From Planctomycetota bacterium (GTDB taxonomy: Bacteria; Planctomycetota; Planctomycetia; Pirellulales; Lacipirellulaceae): 64,000 nucleotides of DNA. The notes below the pieces were generated by a model. The model did not search any database. It worked only from the letters and a program-made list of their open reading frames with translations, and was not told the origin of the DNA. The stretch is from assembly GCA_029781135.1 (NCBI GenBank), contig JAKOXH010000019.1, forward strand, positions 186,001 through 250,000. The letters run 5' to 3'. The position numbers and the translations under genes are program-made. Below, one piece after another: positions 8,509 to 17,666 of this stretch. How positions within the stretch are numbered: the stretch's first letter is position 1; each line of letters opens with the position of its first letter.

Positions 8509-10038
8509 ATGACGGAAATGACAAGCATTCAACGAACGACAATGAAACGACCTTCTGTTTCTTCAGGGATGGTGGTTTATCGAATTGTTCTGTCCGTCTT
8601 GTGCATCATCCCCACGTCGCAGGCGTGGGCCGATGACGCCGAGATGATTTCGGCGGCAAAACCGGTGGTTGGTTTGGGTACGCGTTGGGAGCTGTTCGTC
8701 GACAAATGGCTCCTCAGTGATGCACGCAATGCCGCGCTCAAGCTGCATACGCCGGAACGCCGCGAGGTGGTTCTTACTACCGATGCGCCGTGGGAGGGAA
8801 TTTCTAGTGCGTACTTCAGCGTTGTTCAGGATGGCAACGTGGTGCGGCTCTACTACCGCGGCTCGGGCGCCGGCAGTGACCTGTCGGAGGAACAGGTCAC
8901 ATGCGTCGCGGAAAGCCACGACGGGGTTCATTTCACGCGCCCGAAACTTGGCATCATCGAAGCGGCAGGCAGCAAGGACAATAACATCGTTTGGAAGGGG
9001 ATCGAGTCGCACAATTTCGCGCCGTTTTTGGATAAGAACCCCGCCTGCAAACCGGAAGAGCGGTACAAAGCGCTAGCCGGTATTAGCCATACTGGCCGCA
9101 ATTGGCAAGAGGGGAATGTACCGGCCGGGCTCTTCGCGTTTGCCTCGGCCGATGGTGTGCATTGGAAGAAGATGCGCAAGGAGCCGGTCCTTACGCAAGG
9201 GGCATTTGATTCGCTAAACCTGGCGTTTTGGAATCCGATCGATAAGCGGTACGAATGCTACAGTCGAATTTTCGCGAATGGGGTGCGTGCGATTCAAAGC
9301 TCCCATGCGGCGGACTTCCTGAACTGGAGCGATGGTGTGCCGAATCGCTATGCGGACGGCATTCCGTTTGAGCACTTCTATACGAACGCCACCGTGCCTT
9401 GCCCGGGTGCCGAGCACATTTTCCTGTCGTTCCCGAAACGATTCGAGCCGGACCGCAAGGTGATCGCGTCGTATAAAGAGCCAGGCGTTTCCGATGCCGT
9501 GTTCATGTCGAGCCGGGACGGCGTGAATTGGAACCGCATGTTTTTGGAGGCCTGGGTGCGGCCGGGGCATGACGAACGGAATTGGACCGACCGCAACAAC
9601 ATGCCGGCGTGGGGCATTGCGGAAACCGGCCCCGGCGAGTGGTCGATGTACATCAGCGAGCACTACCAGTGGCCCGATAATCGCCTGCGCCGCCTGGTGT
9701 TGCCGCGGCACCGAATTGCGTCGATGAATGCCGGCGCAGGTGGCGGCGAATTCACGACACGACCAATAACATTTACTGGTACGCGGCTTGTGCTGAACTA
9801 TGCCACGAGCGCCGCCGGCAGCGTGCAAGTCGAAGTCCAAGATGAAACGGGCAAGCCACTGGCGGGGTACGACCTCGCGAGCGCCAACTTGATGTACGGT
9901 GATGAGTTGGAGGCACCCGTCAGTTGGAAGGCCGGAGAGAGTTTATCGGCTTTGGCCGGCACGCGCGTGCGACTGCGGTTCGTGCTCAAGGATGCCGACG
10001 TGTATGCCTTGCGGTTCGCGCCGGCGGCGCAAAAGTAA
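8509..10038 (+). CDS. secreted propeller-like protein of a planctomycete family, GH32/43-like
   Basis: About 509 residues. A signal peptide (VLSVLCIIPTSQAWA) is followed by GTRWELFVDKWLLSD, HTPERREVV and APWEGISSAYFSVVQDGNVVRLYYRG. This opening belongs to a large uncharacterised family in Planctomycetes and Verrucomicrobia that resembles five-bladed GH32/GH43 propellers. Repeated SxDGVxW blades (ASADGVHWKKM, SSRDGVNWNRM) are visible, and the C-terminal 100 residues look like a beta-sandwich. I cannot name a substrate. The start is uncertain: 8509 (GAGG upstream) or 8542. The frame also opens at 8431, but that part overlaps the previous gene and a degenerate GCGAGNAGCGAG repeat. Confidence 0.75.
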   Translation: MTEMTSIQRTTMKRPSVSSGMVVYRIVLSVLCIIPTSQAWADDAEMISAAKPVVGLGTRWELFVDKWLLSDARNAALKLHTPERREVVLTTDAPWEGISSAYFSVVQDGNVVRLYYRGSGAGSDLSEEQVTCVAESHDGVHFTRPKLGIIEAAGSKDNNIVWKGIESHNFAPFLDKNPACKPEERYKALAGISHTGRNWQEGNVPAGLFAFASADGVHWKKMRKEPVLTQGAFDSLNLAFWNPIDKRYECYSRIFANGVRAIQSSHAADFLNWSDGVPNRYADGIPFEHFYTNATVPCPGAEHIFLSFPKRFEPDRKVIASYKEPGVSDAVFMSSRDGVNWNRMFLEAWVRPGHDERNWTDRNNMPAWGIAETGPGEWSMYISEHYQWPDNRLRRLVLPRHRIASMNAGAGGGEFTTRPITFTGTRLVLNYATSAAGSVQVEVQDETGKPLAGYDLASANLMYGDELEAPVSWKAGESLSALAGTRVRLRFVLKDADVYALRFAPAAQK

Positions 10039-10103
10039 CGGAGGGATCGATGATCCGCCGGCGAATCGGCGTGTTATTGAGAACTGGGCAGCGAATGAGC
10101 CCT

Positions 10104-10185
10104 GAGGTGCCATGGCCACTGCTCGGAATGGCCATGCTTTCCTGCACTACGGCCGCATGCCCACGCCGAGCCGTGGGCATGGCAC
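10104..10185. repeat. family A repeat, double-hairpin form
   Basis: Two hairpins in a row: CCATGGCCAC facing ATGGCCATG (about 10110-10136), then the family A core with stem ATGCCCACG/CGTGGGCAT at 10157-10180. The spacer TTTCCTGCACTACGGCCGC is nearly the same in the copy at 11671-11748, so the two hairpins travel as one unit of about 80 bases. Confidence 0.85.
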
Positions 10186-10242
10186 CCGGCGTCTCTGACG
10201 CCGATTTCGCGTGCAGCACGAGAGCGGCTCGAAGTGCGACGC

Positions 10243-10271
10243 CTCATCGGGGTCGGAGACTCCTCCCACAA
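10243..10271. repeat. truncated family B repeat
   Basis: ATCGGGGTCGGAGACTCCTC followed by CCACA matches one end of the family B elements at 26267-26335, 40135-40271 and 44353-44440 (ATCGGCGTCGGGAGACGCC). Only this half is present. Confidence 0.55.
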
Positions 10272-10552
10272 GTTTCGCTAACTTCAATTACTGATGGCGC
10301 TAGCGGCGCGATCAGGGCCGATCAGTTTTTCACATAGAGCCCGAAGTGGGGCATGCTCTCGCGCAGCGTGAGCATGGAATCGCTCGAGAAACATGGCCAC
10401 GTCGGAGTACCTCCGAGGCCATGCCACCCTGCTATAACTTCCCTAACCTAATAAACTGATTGGCCCTGGCGGCGCGATGCCGGCGGTTGCGGTGTTGCGT
10501 TTCGTTCGTCACAATGACGGCGCAAGTTAATCATCATCCCGAGGAGATTGCG

Positions 10553-11557
10553 ATGCGACATTTCACAACAACGAGTTTCGGTATCATCGTTCTGTCAACG
10601 ACGTTGGCGTGTGTTCGTGCGGCCGACCATGGCGGTGCCGCGTTTACCGATCCGGAAAAGGCGGGCGTAGACTATCAGTTACAGGGTGAATATTCTGGCC
10701 AGTTGAAATCCGATGGCGGCGAGAAACTCGGCATTCAAGTCATTGCGCTGGGGGACAAGAAATTTCGTGCCGTCGGTTACATCGGCGGCCTGCCCGGCGA
10801 CGGCTGGTCGCGCGGCGACGAAAAGCACAGCGGTGAAGGCGAGCTGAAGGATGGGCAAGTGAAGTTCGCGCCGGAAGGTTCAAGTTCCTCGGAAGAAACC
10901 ACAGCAGTTCTCAAGGATGGCAAGATCACGATCGTCCGTGATGGTCAAACCATCGCCGAGCTAAAGAAAGTCGAACGCAAAAGCCCCACGCTCGGCGCCA
11001 AGCCGCCGGAAGGGGCGGTCGTGTTATTTGACGGCAGCAATGTTGACGCTTGGGAAAAAGGCCAACTCGTTGAGAAGGACCTGCTCGGTGCGACCGGCTG
11101 CACCACGAAAAAGAAGTTCGGCGATCACCACCTGCACGTTGAGTTTCGCACGCCGTTCATGCCGACCGCGCGCGGCCAGGGCCGCGGCAACAGCGGCGTC
11201 TACATTCAGGGTCGTTACGAATGCCAGGTGCTCGATTCGTTCGGTCTGGAGGGTGAAGAAAACGAATGCGGCGGTATTTATTCCATCGCGAAGCCGGCAG
11301 TGAATATGTGCTATCCGCCGCTGGCCTGGCAAACGTACGACATCGACTTCACGGCCGCGAAGTTCGACGAACAAGGCAAGAAGACGAAGAACGCCCGGGT
11401 TACGATCAAGCACAATGGCGTCAATATTTACGACGACATGGAACTGCCGCATGGCACGCCTGGCTGGCATGAGGAAGGCCCGGGGCCGGATGCGTTGTTT
11501 TTGCAGAACCACGGCAACCCGGTGGCGTTCCGCAACATTTGGGTGGTCGAGAAATAA
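10553..11557 (+). CDS. secreted DUF1080 protein with an N-terminal extra domain
   Basis: A 334-residue protein. The ATG at 10553 is preceded by GAGGAG and starts a signal peptide (FGIIVLSTTLACVRA). Residues about 30-140 form a separate small beta-rich domain (YSGQLKSDGGEKLGIQVIAL, VKFAPEGSSSSEETTAVLKDG) seen in front of DUF1080 in some planctomycete proteins. The DUF1080 domain then runs from VVLFDGSNVDAWE to VAFRNIWVVEK, with GNSGVYIQGRYECQVLDSFG in the middle. It is related to, but larger than, the DUF1080 protein at 3150-3887. It precedes the 768-residue glycosidase-like gene on the same strand, separated by a family A repeat. Confidence 0.87.
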   Translation: MRHFTTTSFGIIVLSTTLACVRAADHGGAAFTDPEKAGVDYQLQGEYSGQLKSDGGEKLGIQVIALGDKKFRAVGYIGGLPGDGWSRGDEKHSGEGELKDGQVKFAPEGSSSSEETTAVLKDGKITIVRDGQTIAELKKVERKSPTLGAKPPEGAVVLFDGSNVDAWEKGQLVEKDLLGATGCTTKKKFGDHHLHVEFRTPFMPTARGQGRGNSGVYIQGRYECQVLDSFGLEGEENECGGIYSIAKPAVNMCYPPLAWQTYDIDFTAAKFDEQGKKTKNARVTIKHNGVNIYDDMELPHGTPGWHEEGPGPDALFLQNHGNPVAFRNIWVVEK

Positions 11558-11670
11558 CTCAGATATCAGCGGTAGTGAATGCTTAACTGGGCCTCGCCGT
11601 AGCCGAATTCGCAAGAATTTGGCCAGTCGCTTTCAAATATTGAGAATAGCGCTGCCAAAGAGCCACGGGG

Positions 11671-11748
11671 TGCCATGGCCACTGCTCGGAGTGGCCATGC
11701 TTTCCTGCGCTACGGCCGCATGCCCACGCCGAGCCGTGGGCATGGCAC
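11671..11748. repeat. family A repeat, double-hairpin form
   Basis: GGCCACT facing AGTGGCC (about 11677-11697), then the core ATGCCCACG/CGTGGGCAT at 11720-11743. It closely matches the unit at 10104-10185. It sits in the 269-base gap between the DUF1080 gene and the following gene. Confidence 0.88.
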
Positions 11749-11826
11749 GCATGCAATTACGTCTGTTCACAGCGCAGCCTTCATTAGTACGCATTTAACT
11801 TCTTCACAGGCAAGGTGGAGTCAGCG

Positions 11827-14130
11827 ATGATCCAGCAATTGCGTAGCGCGTGGTTCGTGAATGTGCAAGCCGTCGTTCTTTTTTGCGGTTTATTGTCGGC
11901 CGTGGCAATTGCCGACGAACTGCCGGCGGTTTCCGATCGCCAGCCGGTGCCGGCGCCGCATTTTCCCGATCGGCTCCATACTTTTGTCTGGCGCAATTGG
12001 CAATTGGTGGAGCCGGCGCGAATGGCGGCTGTTGTGGGAACTTCGGCCGACAAGGTCACCGAGATTGCCGCATCGATGGGCCTGCCGCGGCAGGCGAACG
12101 TGCCAAAAGAATTCCATGATCGCGGCTACATCACGGTCATTCGCCGGAACTGGCATCTTCTGCCGTTCGAGCAGTTGACGCAGTTGCTCGATATCACGCC
12201 GAGCGAACTGGCCTTTCGACTACGTGAAGACGATGGGATCTTCACCAAGCTGGGATTGTTCAAGCCCAAGTGTGAGCGACTTGTTTATGAGGAACCGAAC
12301 GAAGCGGCCAAGAAACGTGCGGCCGAAATCAAGAAGGTTGTCGAGCGCGAGTTCGGCGACCGACTCGCCCGGCCGGGGGAACCGCGATTTGCGTTTGTTA
12401 GCGCGTTGAGCCAGACCAATGGTCCACCACCGCCGGCCGCAACTTCCGCGGCAAACGACCATCCGCGCTACATTTATTCCTACTTCGCCCTGTTTGGCGA
12501 TCCGCTCATCGACCCGCAGCTCGATCCGTTCCCGGATGGTTTGCTGGCCCGCCTCAACGCGCAGGGGGTGAACGGGGTTTGGCTGCACGTGGTGTTGCGG
12601 CAGCTTGCGCCGGGCGGCACTGATTTCCCCGAGTTTGGCGAAGGGCACGAAGTTCGGCTGGCCAATTTGCGGAAGCTCGTGGCCCGGGCCAAACGGTATG
12701 GCATCGACGTGTATCTTTACATGAACGAGCCCCGCGCGATGCCAAAGGCATTCTTCGCTCACCGGCCAGAAATGGCCGGCGTTCACGAAGGCGACTACGT
12801 GGCGATGTGTACGAGCAACCCGCGCGTGCGGCAATGGGTGAGCGATTCGCTGACTCACGTTTTCAAGGAAGTTCCGGACCTCGGCGGCGTCTTCACAATC
12901 ACGGCTTCCGAGAATCTCACCAATTGTGCGTCGCACTACCAGCAGGCCAGCTGCCCGCGTTGCGCGAAGCGCACCGAGGCGGAAATCGAGGCCGAAATGG
13001 TGAAGGCCATTGCCGACGGAGTTCACCGCGCCGCCCCCAAGGCGAAGGTAATCGCCTGGGACTGGGGCTGGAACAATCATGGCGATGCGCGCGAGACGAT
13101 TGCCCGGCTGCCGAGTTCGGTTTGGCTCATGTCGGTGAGCGAATGGTCGCTGCCGATCGAGCGGGGTGGGATCAAGTCGGCGGTGGGCGAGTATTCGATT
13201 TCGTGCGTGGGACCGGGGCCGCGGGCTACAGCCCATTGGAAGGTCGCGCGCGAGCGCGGCCTGAAGTGTGCCGCCAAAGTTCAACTGAATAATACTTGGG
13301 AACTATCTTCCGTGCCGTATATTTCGGCGATGGATTTGGTGGCCGAGCATTGCGAGCGGCTGACGAAGGCGAATGTCGACGGGATGATGCTCAGTTGGAG
13401 CCTCGGCGGTTACCCCTCGATGAACCTGGATATTGCCCACGAGTTCGCGGCCCGCCCCGCGCCGAGCAAGGACGCGGCACTGCAAACCGTGGCCGAGCGG
13501 CATTTTGGTTCCCGGGCCGCTCCGCTGGTCCGGCAAGCCTGGACCAAATTCAGTCGGGCGTTTCGCGAGTATCCTTATGGAGGTGCCGTACTTTACAACG
13601 CGCCTCAGCAGATGGGGCCGGCGAATTTGTTGTATGGCGAACCGACTGGCTATTCGGCTACGATGACCGGCATTCCTTACGATGATTTGAATGGCTGGCG
13701 GGCCCCGTATCCGCCGGAGGTGTTTGCCGACCAATTCCAGAAGGTGGCCGATGGCTGGGCGGCGGGGATCGCTGATTTAGAGGCCGCGCAGAAGCTCGTG
13801 CCGCCGGACAAACAGGTGGAAGCGGCGGCGGATTTGCGCGTGGCCCAAGCCGCCCAGTTGCATTTCGCGAGCGTTGCCAATCAGGCCCGCTACGTGATAG
13901 CGCGCGATGCGCTGCGGGCATCTCCGCCGGCGGGCGATAGCGCACAACTGCGAACGCGAATCAGCTCGCTATTGGATCGCGAAACGGAACTTGCCCGCAA
14001 GATGTTCGAGCTCTCGTCGGCCGATTCGCGGCTGGGCTTCGAAGCGGCGAACCACTATTTTTATGTGCCGCTCGATTTGGTCGAGAAGGTGATCGATTGC
14101 GATTATCTCCAGCGGCAATTGGCAAAGTAA
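11827..14130 (+). CDS. secreted TIM-barrel glycosidase-like protein of unknown specificity
   Basis: About 767 residues, with a signal peptide (VNVQAVVLFCGLLSAVAIADE). Residues 35-200 have a helical N-terminal part with two RNWxLxPxxxL repeats (FVWRNWQLVEPARMAAVVG, VIRRNWHLLPFEQLTQLLD). The middle looks like a barrel: LNAQGVNGVWLHVVLRQL, YGIDVYLYMNEP, GVFTITASENLTNC and KVIAWDWGWNN. The Glu in TASEN is a candidate acid. A CPRC pair near residue 380 resembles the cysteine pair of DUF4838-type glycosidases. No GH family can be assigned with certainty. The start at 11827 has AGGTGGAG upstream. Confidence 0.75.
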   Translation: MIQQLRSAWFVNVQAVVLFCGLLSAVAIADELPAVSDRQPVPAPHFPDRLHTFVWRNWQLVEPARMAAVVGTSADKVTEIAASMGLPRQANVPKEFHDRGYITVIRRNWHLLPFEQLTQLLDITPSELAFRLREDDGIFTKLGLFKPKCERLVYEEPNEAAKKRAAEIKKVVEREFGDRLARPGEPRFAFVSALSQTNGPPPPAATSAANDHPRYIYSYFALFGDPLIDPQLDPFPDGLLARLNAQGVNGVWLHVVLRQLAPGGTDFPEFGEGHEVRLANLRKLVARAKRYGIDVYLYMNEPRAMPKAFFAHRPEMAGVHEGDYVAMCTSNPRVRQWVSDSLTHVFKEVPDLGGVFTITASENLTNCASHYQQASCPRCAKRTEAEIEAEMVKAIADGVHRAAPKAKVIAWDWGWNNHGDARETIARLPSSVWLMSVSEWSLPIERGGIKSAVGEYSISCVGPGPRATAHWKVARERGLKCAAKVQLNNTWELSSVPYISAMDLVAEHCERLTKANVDGMMLSWSLGGYPSMNLDIAHEFAARPAPSKDAALQTVAERHFGSRAAPLVRQAWTKFSRAFREYPYGGAVLYNAPQQMGPANLLYGEPTGYSATMTGIPYDDLNGWRAPYPPEVFADQFQKVADGWAAGIADLEAAQKLVPPDKQVEAAADLRVAQAAQLHFASVANQARYVIARDALRASPPAGDSAQLRTRISSLLDRETELARKMFELSSADSRLGFEAANHYFYVPLDLVEKVIDCDYLQRQLAK

Positions 14131-14221
14131 TTGTTGCCGCTGGTGCACACGGCAATTGCGAATGCCAAGGCAGCACTTGCTTGTCGTTCGCACGGCAAGG
14201 ATGAGCGAGACAAGTTCGGGT

Positions 14222-14300
14222 GTCCTGGCCACGGAGGCCACCGACGTGGCCAGGTAGATGAGGCGATTCACATGCCCACGCCGAGCCGTGGGCATGGCAC
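14222..14300. repeat. family A repeat with a different partner hairpin
   Basis: CCTGGCCACG facing CGTGGCCAGG (14224-14253) followed by the family A core ATGCCCACG/CGTGGGCAT at 14272-14295. The core is identical to the other three copies but the first hairpin differs. It lies between convergent genes and could reduce read-through; there is no U-tract. Confidence 0.82.
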
Positions 14301-14383
14301 CCAAAAAAGCATCATTTTTCACCGAATGCAGTATCTATCAGCCAGTTGCAACGTTTCTATTTCTCACCGGCAGGAACGTTTGA

Positions 14384-14884
14384 TTATTTTTTTGACGTCA
14401 ACTGGAAATTGGCTTCGGAGGTGCCCTCGGGCGGCACGGTCAGTTTCAGTTCGGTGTAATGATTGTATTTTTTGGGGACAATATCGTCGGCGGCATCGAC
14501 GGGGCCGTCCTTCGTGGAAGTTGCGGCCGCCCCGCGGGGCCCATAGATTCGCACGCGATGTTCCCCGACGACGGCGCCATCCAGGCCATCGAGCGTTTTG
14601 AGTTGGAAGCGACCGTCGGCGTCGCAGAACGCCACAGAGCCTTTTCCCGCGATGACGCTCCCCGGCGGGGCGAGCGGCTGGCAGACGATACTGCCGCCGG
14701 CCAGCGGCTTGCCGTTGAGCGTAATGCTGCCTGAGACCGGCGCGACGGGACGGACCCCCTTCCGGCAACCGGCTGTTAATAGCAACGTGGATACGATTAC
14801 CCAAACAACATGAGGTCCCAGGTGGTCCCTGGAAACAACCCGATGCCAAAAACTACAGCGATTCACCACTTTCCTGCCCTGCAA
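14384..14884 (-). CDS. small Ig-like (carboxypeptidase-regulatory type) lipoprotein
   Basis: A 166-residue predicted lipoprotein. A hydrophobic stretch ends in a lipobox (STLLLTAGC), so the mature protein starts at Cys40. The rest is a single beta-sandwich, from [20 protein letters not shown] through [13 protein letters not shown] to [10 protein letters not shown], typical of the planctomycete lipoproteins that accompany DUF1559 genes. The start used overlaps the end of the DUF1559 gene by about 30 bases, suggesting translational coupling; the N-terminal 20 residues are uncertain. Function is unknown; the pairing suggests an envelope or pseudopilus accessory. Confidence 0.8.
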   Translation of the reverse strand: MQGRKVVNRCSFWHRVVSRDHLGPHVVWVIVSTLLLTAGCRKGVRPVAPVSGSITLNGKPLAGGSIVCQPLAPPGSVIAGKGSVAFCDADGRFQLKTLDGLDGAVVGEHRVRIYGPRGAAATSTKDGPVDAADDIVPKKYNHYTELKLTVPPEGTSEANFQLTSKK

Positions 14885-15980
14885 TCGTGCATGTTGCTAC
14901 AAATACGTCCATGTCGACGGAGTCGCTGATGGCCCTGACCGCACCATCGCAAAAAACATTCTGGAAGATTCCGCCACCGTGAAAACTACCCCAGGCGCGT
15001 TTGCAATGTTCGTTGCATCCAGCCGGACCTGGCAGCGAGTTGCACAGTGCATAATCGGGAAGCAAGGTCCGGCTCTCGGGGATGCCGCTCGACTGATTGT
15101 ACGACGTATAGGGGTAGGCCCATAGTGTTCGTCTCCGAGGATTCGTGCGCGTCATGTATTCGCCGGCAAGCCGAGTTTTTGAAGTGCCGTCGGTGACCTG
15201 CTTGAGTTGGACTTCCGCTGGCGGCGCGGCGGCGGTCGTTGTCGTGAACCTCTCCACCACCGTATAAATTGGGCCGCGCGTTTTGAGACCGGTATAGGGG
15301 TCGAGAATCAGATAGGCCATGCCAAGATTATTGTCCCAATAAGAACCGCAGTGCGCGTCCGATCCGCTGCCCGAGTTGGCTCGATACGAACCGGGTTGGT
15401 ACAGATTATTCGGCGGCGCCAGCGCCGCACCAGGCCCCGTCTCGGGAACGACGAGCACGTTGGTTTCCTCATCGGAAGGACAAAGATACGCCTCGATGCG
15501 AGTCTGCTTGATTTTCGTGTTCTTGGGGTCTTCGAGCGTAACGGTTTGGTCCCAAAGCGAGTAGACGCCGTTTTCTTCCATGTAGGGCAAAATGTCGATC
15601 GTCCACGTCGACCAACTGGGGATATCCTGCGGAGTATCGAGCTTTACCCGGCGACCGGCGGGAAACTTCTTCTTGGTACTCTCGTAATTCAAGATTGCCA
15701 GGCCGATTTGTTTCAAGTTGTTCGAGCACTGGGCGCGCCGGGCGGCATCGCGCGCAGCCTGAATCGCGGGCAGCAGCAGGGCCACTAAAATTCCAATAAT
15801 GGCGATAACTACAAGCAACTCGACCAGCGTGAAGCCATGTCGAGAGGTAGGTCCGCCGAGCCGAGGCGGACGATTTGGTTGGGCCGACCACCCTGTCGGG
15901 CGGTGCCCGCTCGCGGCCCCTACATAGCTGAAGCCGAGTAGCCGCCCGCGGGGGCGGGCACTGGTTGTCTTGAGCGTCAT
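14853..15980 (-). CDS. DUF1559 prepilin-like protein with repeat-encoded leader
   Basis: A 375-residue protein. The ATG at 15980 is preceded by GAAGAGAAGGAAA. The type IV prepilin signature [17 protein letters not shown] begins at residue 50, and the hydrophobic helix is followed by [20 protein letters not shown], the DUF1559 (SBP_bac_10 type) hallmark. The C-terminal half ends with [20 protein letters not shown], also standard. Function is unknown; such proteins are abundant in planctomycetes and are processed like pseudopilins. The leader is unusually long at 49 residues, because codons about 19-45 come from a palindromic repeat (15846-15924) flanked by a duplicated GGCTTCA. It is coupled to the lipoprotein gene downstream. 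Confidence 0.9.
   Translation of the reverse strand: MTLKTTSARPRGRLLGFSYVGAASGHRPTGWSAQPNRPPRLGGPTSRHGFTLVELLVVIAIIGILVALLLPAIQAARDAARRAQCSNNLKQIGLAILNYESTKKKFPAGRRVKLDTPQDIPSWSTWTIDILPYMEENGVYSLWDQTVTLEDPKNTKIKQTRIEAYLCPSDEETNVLVVPETGPGAALAPPNNLYQPGSYRANSGSGSDAHCGSYWDNNLGMAYLILDPYTGLKTRGPIYTVVERFTTTTAAAPPAEVQLKQVTDGTSKTRLAGEYMTRTNPRRRTLWAYPYTSYNQSSGIPESRTLLPDYALCNSLPGPAGCNEHCKRAWGSFHGGGIFQNVFCDGAVRAISDSVDMDVFVATCTIAGQESGESL
15846..15924. repeat. palindromic repeat, family D, inside the DUF1559 leader
   Basis: Read on the minus strand it goes from TATGTAGGGGCCGCGAG to GCGGACCTACC. The core GTCCGCC-GAGCCGA-GGCGGAC (15850-15870) is a hairpin. It is translated as YVGAAS...RPPRLGGPT. Direct repeats GGCTTCA at 15929-15935 and 15830-15836 flank it. 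The second copy is at 60347-60410. Confidence 0.8.
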
Positions 15981-16076
15981 TTTCCTTCTCTTCCTTTGAA
16001 ATCGATTCGAAGAATGGTTGTGGGAAAATCCCAATAAAAAAATTAGGCCCTTACGAAAGTACTTTAACCAAAGGCG

Positions 16077-17579
16077 TCAATTCAAGCGAGTGGTAGCGTT
16101 TGGCCGGCGCGGGCAACGATTCCACCAAGAACCACACAAGGTCAAAACAAATAGCATTAGCGAAGAAGGTTCTGGCACGGCCGCGGCTAGTGTTGCGCCG
16201 CTACCGGAAGTTGCTCCGAAGCGGGAGCGCCAGTAAGTATAATCTTCGGGAGTATTGCTGCCAGGCGTGACGCCTTCATTTTGCAGGGCGCCGCCATTGC
16301 GCCACAGCACATAGTCGGCGGCGTCCACGACGCCGTTGCCGTTGTAGTCGCCGGGAACGCCGGCGGGCACCGTCGAATTCCAGAGGCGGATGTTATCAAT
16401 GTTGAAGACGATGTTGTTTGGATGCGGGGCCACATCGATCCCCCAGTGCTGAAGGGTCTTCAGAAACGAAACGCTGGAAAGATCGAATACCAAGTCGTGG
16501 TATTGGCCGTCGGTCGTGAGATTCAAATTGGGCAGAGTCGTGCCTAAACTGTTCGCCTCGTCCTGAATGAACACGCCGCCGATGGCCACACTCCCACTTG
16601 GATTGACCAAATCTTGTGCCGAAATGCGTACGGTCATCCGGTCATAATTCGAGAAGTCGGACATCCGCTCGTAATAGCCATTACCGTCGGACGGATCACC
16701 GGGAACCGCGGTTCGCCACCCCGCGCCGTTGCCCCAGCCGATGGAAGCGCCGCTCTCGCTACCAACGTCTCCGGTGCCCCCTTTATCGGTCCACTGGAGC
16801 GAGCCACTGCCGGCCGGATTACGCGAGAGTCCAACCTGACTTACCGAACCGGGGTTGCCCACGATCGCCAGCATGTCCGCCGTATTCAAAGGGAAGGCGC
16901 CGTCAATACCTTCGTCCGGCGTGCCGGCATCGTTCGTGACGATGTCGCGGTATGCAAGTGGAGTACCCACACTCCGCACCGCGCTCATCGTCCAGGTGAG
17001 GTTGCCCGCCGCCAAATGCTCATCCGGCACGACGATAACGTTCGCGATATTCCCTCGGAACCGAGACGGCAACCCGTTGATCGGAACGCTAATCGTCGAC
17101 ATGGTGTTGGTAATGGCATAGGGTCCACTCGTGAATGTTTGGGCGATTCCCCCGATGTTCGGATCGCCTTGCCACGCCGACAAGATGAAGTTCACGTTTA
17201 CCGTGGCGGTTGGTGAATTATGTTTAATGTCCATTTCGATCGTATTGAGTCCGGTGACGTCGAGGTTTCCCTTGACGCCGCCCCAGTTCGCTCTCGCCCG
17301 ATCGAAACCGTCGAAGATCCATAACTGGCCCCCGGCGTAGCTGCCGAAAGAGCCGTTCCCGACCTCGGTAACAACCAAGTCACCAGAGGCGCCAGAGATT
17401 GAAGCCAGATTCCATTTGACGTTCGGGAGCGTGGAGGCTTGGGCGTCGCGGGCCCCCCAAACCACCCAGCCTTGCGTGGTATGATCATCCCACGAGTACA
17501 ACGTCTCGGGCGTCTGCGCCACGGTGATGCTCGCGCTGACGCATGCGAACAGGACCGCCAAGCCGGTTACGCATCGCAT
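16077..17579 (-). CDS. PEP-CTERM protein with dockerin-like domain, paralog 1
   Basis: A 500-residue exported protein with a signal peptide (MRCVTGLAVLFACVSASITVA), and AGGAGAAGG before the ATG. The body is two beta-sandwich-like regions rich in Asn, Gly and Ser, for example GNLDVTGLNTIEMDIKHNS and YHDLVFDLSSVSFLKTLQHWG. Near residues 405-455 comes GDYNGNGVVDAADYVLWRNG followed by EDYTYWRSRFGATSGSG, the planctomycete dockerin-like module. AVPEPSSLMLFVLTLCGSWW and arginines at the C-terminus form the PEP-CTERM signal. It is a clear paralog of the next gene. Binding or structural function is unknown; no catalytic motif was recognised. Confidence 0.87.
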   Translation of the reverse strand: MRCVTGLAVLFACVSASITVAQTPETLYSWDDHTTQGWVVWGARDAQASTLPNVKWNLASISGASGDLVVTEVGNGSFGSYAGGQLWIFDGFDRARANWGGVKGNLDVTGLNTIEMDIKHNSPTATVNVNFILSAWQGDPNIGGIAQTFTSGPYAITNTMSTISVPINGLPSRFRGNIANVIVVPDEHLAAGNLTWTMSAVRSVGTPLAYRDIVTNDAGTPDEGIDGAFPLNTADMLAIVGNPGSVSQVGLSRNPAGSGSLQWTDKGGTGDVGSESGASIGWGNGAGWRTAVPGDPSDGNGYYERMSDFSNYDRMTVRISAQDLVNPSGSVAIGGVFIQDEANSLGTTLPNLNLTTDGQYHDLVFDLSSVSFLKTLQHWGIDVAPHPNNIVFNIDNIRLWNSTVPAGVPGDYNGNGVVDAADYVLWRNGGALQNEGVTPGSNTPEDYTYWRSRFGATSGSGATLAAAVPEPSSLMLFVLTLCGSWWNRCPRRPNATTRLN

Positions 17580-17666
17580 ATCCTTCTCCTACAAATCCAG
17601 CCAACCAACCGACGAATGTTTTTAGGCAAGCGTTCACGCAGGCTCGCTTGTCACGGCTCGCCACTT

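Larger units (their letters stand above)
10039..10552. other. repeat-rich intergenic region, 514 bases
   Basis: No gene is seen. It contains a family A double hairpin (10104-10185), a truncated family B copy (10243-10271) and a looser hairpin at about 10391-10430 (ATGGCCAC facing GGCCATGCCAC). The promoter of the DUF1080 gene at 10553 should lie near the right end but was not recognised. Confidence 0.5.
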
